Source: Bacillales bacterium
GTDB taxonomy: Bacteria > Bacillota > Bacilli > Bacillales > DASSOY01
Reading direction: 5' to 3'
Assembly (NCBI GenBank): GCA_035700025.1
Contig: DASSOY010000075.1
Location: 1-52,850 of the forward strand
DNA: 52,850 bases
Each line of letters opens with the position of its first letter. The stretch's first letter is position 1. The position numbers and the translations under genes were made by a program. Below, piece after piece: positions 51,145 through 52,850 of this stretch. The notes under the pieces were generated by a model that was not told the DNA's origin, did no database searches, and saw only the letters and a program-made list of their open reading frames with translations.

Positions 51145-52661
51145 TTCGATTCCTCCGTTTCATTCATCTTCACAAATACATCCGATGCCTTCAGCCAACG
51201 GCTCATCGCTTCAATATCCCGCGAAAACACGCGGTCCTTTTCAAGCGGCTGCACGATTTTGCGTCCCGTCTCCCACAACCGATACGTCTCTTTCGCCATC
51301 TTCTCAACGCCGCGAAACTCGCAAGCTTGCAACGCGCAAATCATCTCAATCGCGACGACACGGCGTACGTTTTGGATGATTTGATGTGCATGCCGCGAAC
51401 CAATCGTGCCCATGCTCACGTGATCCTCTTGGTTCGCCGACGACGGAATCGAATCGACACTCGCCGGATGCGCCAAGGTTTTATTTTCCGACACTAATGA
51501 AGCCGCTGTATATTGTAAGATCATCGCGCCGGACTGCAAGCCAGGTTCACTGCTTAAAAACGCCGGCAAGCCTTCATTCAATTGCGGATTGACGAGCCGC
51601 TCGATGCGCCGCTCAGAAATATTCGCAAGCTCCGCCATCGCAATCCCGAGATAATCCATCGCAAACGCGATCGGCTGGCCGTGAAAGTTGCCGCCGGATA
51701 TGACTTTGTCTTCATCTGGAAACAACAATGGATTATCGGTTGCTGCGTTAAACTCGATTTCTAATTTATTTTTCACATAAGCGAGTGTTTGCCAAGTGGC
51801 TCCATGCACTTGCGGAATGCACCGCAAGGAATACGCATCTTGCACACGCAGTTCCCCTTGCCGACTCACCAAACGGCTTCCGTGCAAGTATCCCCTGATC
51901 CTTTCAGCAACTTCCACTTGTTCGTGATAACCGCGCGCCGCGTGCAAATCTTCATCAAAAGCATCAATGATGCCCCGCAGTCCTTCCATCGTCAAGGCGG
52001 CTGCCGCTTCCGCTTGATACGCAAGCTTTTCCGCTTCCAAATAAGCGACAGCGCCCATCGCGGTCATCGCCTGCGTACCGTTGATTAACGCCAACCCCTC
52101 TTTCGCGGACAAGGTCAACGGGGAAATGCCTTCGCGCGCCAGCGCTTGGATGGCTTCCACGCGCTCCCCTTTGTAAAACACCTCGCCTTCGCCGATCAAC
52201 ACGAGTGCGAGATGTGCGAGCGGAGCGAGGTCACCGCTTGCGCCGAGCGACCCTTGCTGAGGCACGACCGGATGAATACGCGTATTCAACAGCTGCATGA
52301 GCCGTTCAATGACGATGCGGCGAACGCCGGAATAGCCTTTCAAAAGCGTGTTCGCACGAAGCAATAACATGCCCCGGCTGACCATTTCCGGAAACGGTTC
52401 GCCGACGCCGCAGGCGTGGCTGCGGATCAAGTTCAACTGCAAATCCTCAACGTCGTCCGTCTCAATCAACACATCGCTCAGCTTCCCAAAGCCGGTCGTT
52501 AACCCGTAAACGACCGCGCCCTCTTTAACGATCCGCTCTACCATCTTTCGGCTTTTCTCTACACGCCGCCAGCTTTCCTCGGAGGCACAAACCGTCTCAT
52601 TGTCATACAACACGCGCGCAGCTTGCCGCAACGTCAATTGGTGACCATCTAAAGTGATCAT
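51141..52661 (-). CDS. hutH: Histidine ammonia-lyase
   Basis: A 506-residue histidase that deaminates histidine to urocanate. The MIO prosthetic group forms from A141-S142-G143 in [25 protein letters not shown] near residue 52 is the catalytic Tyr region. The ATG at 52661 follows AAAGGAGATCAACG; 19 extra codons upstream are not used. It is the first visible hut gene, about 95 bp downstream of a terminator hairpin, an arrangement reminiscent of the HutP-controlled leader of B. subtilis. Confidence 0.97.
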   Translation of the reverse strand: MITLDGHQLTLRQAARVLYDNETVCASEESWRRVEKSRKMVERIVKEGAVVYGLTTGFGKLSDVLIETDDVEDLQLNLIRSHACGVGEPFPEMVSRGMLLLRANTLLKGYSGVRRIVIERLMQLLNTRIHPVVPQQGSLGASGDLAPLAHLALVLIGEGEVFYKGERVEAIQALAREGISPLTLSAKEGLALINGTQAMTAMGAVAYLEAEKLAYQAEAAAALTMEGLRGIIDAFDEDLHAARGYHEQVEVAERIRGYLHGSRLVSRQGELRVQDAYSLRCIPQVHGATWQTLAYVKNKLEIEFNAATDNPLLFPDEDKVISGGNFHGQPIAFAMDYLGIAMAELANISERRIERLVNPQLNEGLPAFLSSEPGLQSGAMILQYTAASLVSENKTLAHPASVDSIPSSANQEDHVSMGTIGSRHAHQIIQNVRRVVAIEMICALQACEFRGVEKMAKETYRLWETGRKIVQPLEKDRVFSRDIEAMSRWLKASDVFVKMNETEESK

Positions 52662-52756
52662 CGTTGATCTCCTTTCTATCAAGCAACACGAAATTCTTCC
52701 ATACAATTTCCACCTCAACCACTTGCCATATCAGCACTGTACCAAAATAAAGCGAT

Positions 52757-52802
52757 AAAAAAAGACTGCTCTTCACGAATCAACGGATTCGCAAAAGCAG
52801 TC
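52757..52802 (-). terminator. Terminator or attenuator upstream of hutH
   Basis: GACTGCT / AGCAGTC outside a CGAATC / GATTCG inner stem, followed on the minus strand by seven T. It either ends a gene to the right of the window or acts as a regulated attenuator of the hut operon. The last 48 bases carry no gene I can identify. Confidence 0.75.
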
Positions 52803-52850
52803 CTTCGGGTGCAATATGAAGCTCATAAAAGGGCCGGTGTTCCCGGCAAA

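Overview
The window looks like a chromosome segment of a Gram-positive Bacillaceae-type Firmicute. Shine-Dalgarno sites are strong and GGAGG-like, GTG and TTG starts are frequent, promoters are sigma-A-like, CcpA-type cre sites are present, lipoproteins carry an L-A-A-C lipobox, and there are ypjP, Est30-type esterase and hutHUIG genes. I saw no rRNA, tRNA, CRISPR array, transposase or phage gene.

Most of the first 46 kb is a dense catabolic region for di- and tricarboxylates and 2-hydroxyacids, built from repeated modules: three TRAP transporters, two DASS/SLC13 carriers, one AEC carrier, three FCD-type GntR regulators, two class III CoA-transferases, two MmgE/PrpD proteins, two LarA-superfamily proteins, two beta-decarboxylating dehydrogenases, two SDRs and two quinone-reductase-like MDR proteins.

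Layout. (1) 1-11.7 kb: an itaconate/C5-dicarboxylate-type set (MmgE/PrpD, acyl-CoA dehydrogenase, MaoC hydratase, CoA-transferase, CitE-like lyase, TRAP transporter) with a D-tartrate dehydratase and a DASS carrier inserted. (2) 11.7-17.8 kb: DJ-1/PfpI protein, AEC carrier, tartrate/D-malate dehydrogenase, a frameshifted gntR, MDR oxidoreductase and second DASS carrier. (3) 17.8-30 kb: a long minus-strand operon of unknown substrate: PEP-mutase/isocitrate-lyase-family enzyme, TRAP transporter, Ldh2-type dehydrogenase, HD protein, RraA-like aldolase, isopropylmalate-dehydrogenase-like enzyme, SDR, GntR, AtuA, DUF4387 and a nickel-type LarA racemase. (4) 30-37.6 kb: esterase, two-subunit TPP decarboxylase, LhgO oxidase, LarA-like protein, SDR, and a UGSC-family protein whose UGA codon sits exactly at the U of the UGSC motif (probable selenocysteine), with an uncharacterised partner. 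(5) 37.6-46.4 kb: P-loop protein, flavin reductase, second CoA-transferase, enoyl-CoA hydratase, GntR, third TRAP transporter and MDR oxidoreductase. (6) 46.4-52.8 kb: ypjP and the histidine utilisation operon hutHUIG.

Regulation can be partly read from the DNA. A TTGKATCCA-type operator recurs at five promoters, a TTGTCGACA-type operator at four sites around gntR genes, and a 20-bp palindrome overlaps the promoter of the long operon. Cre-like sites precede all three TRAP systems. The picture is of substrate-specific induction plus carbon catabolite control, feeding products to acetyl-CoA, pyruvate and oxaloacetate.
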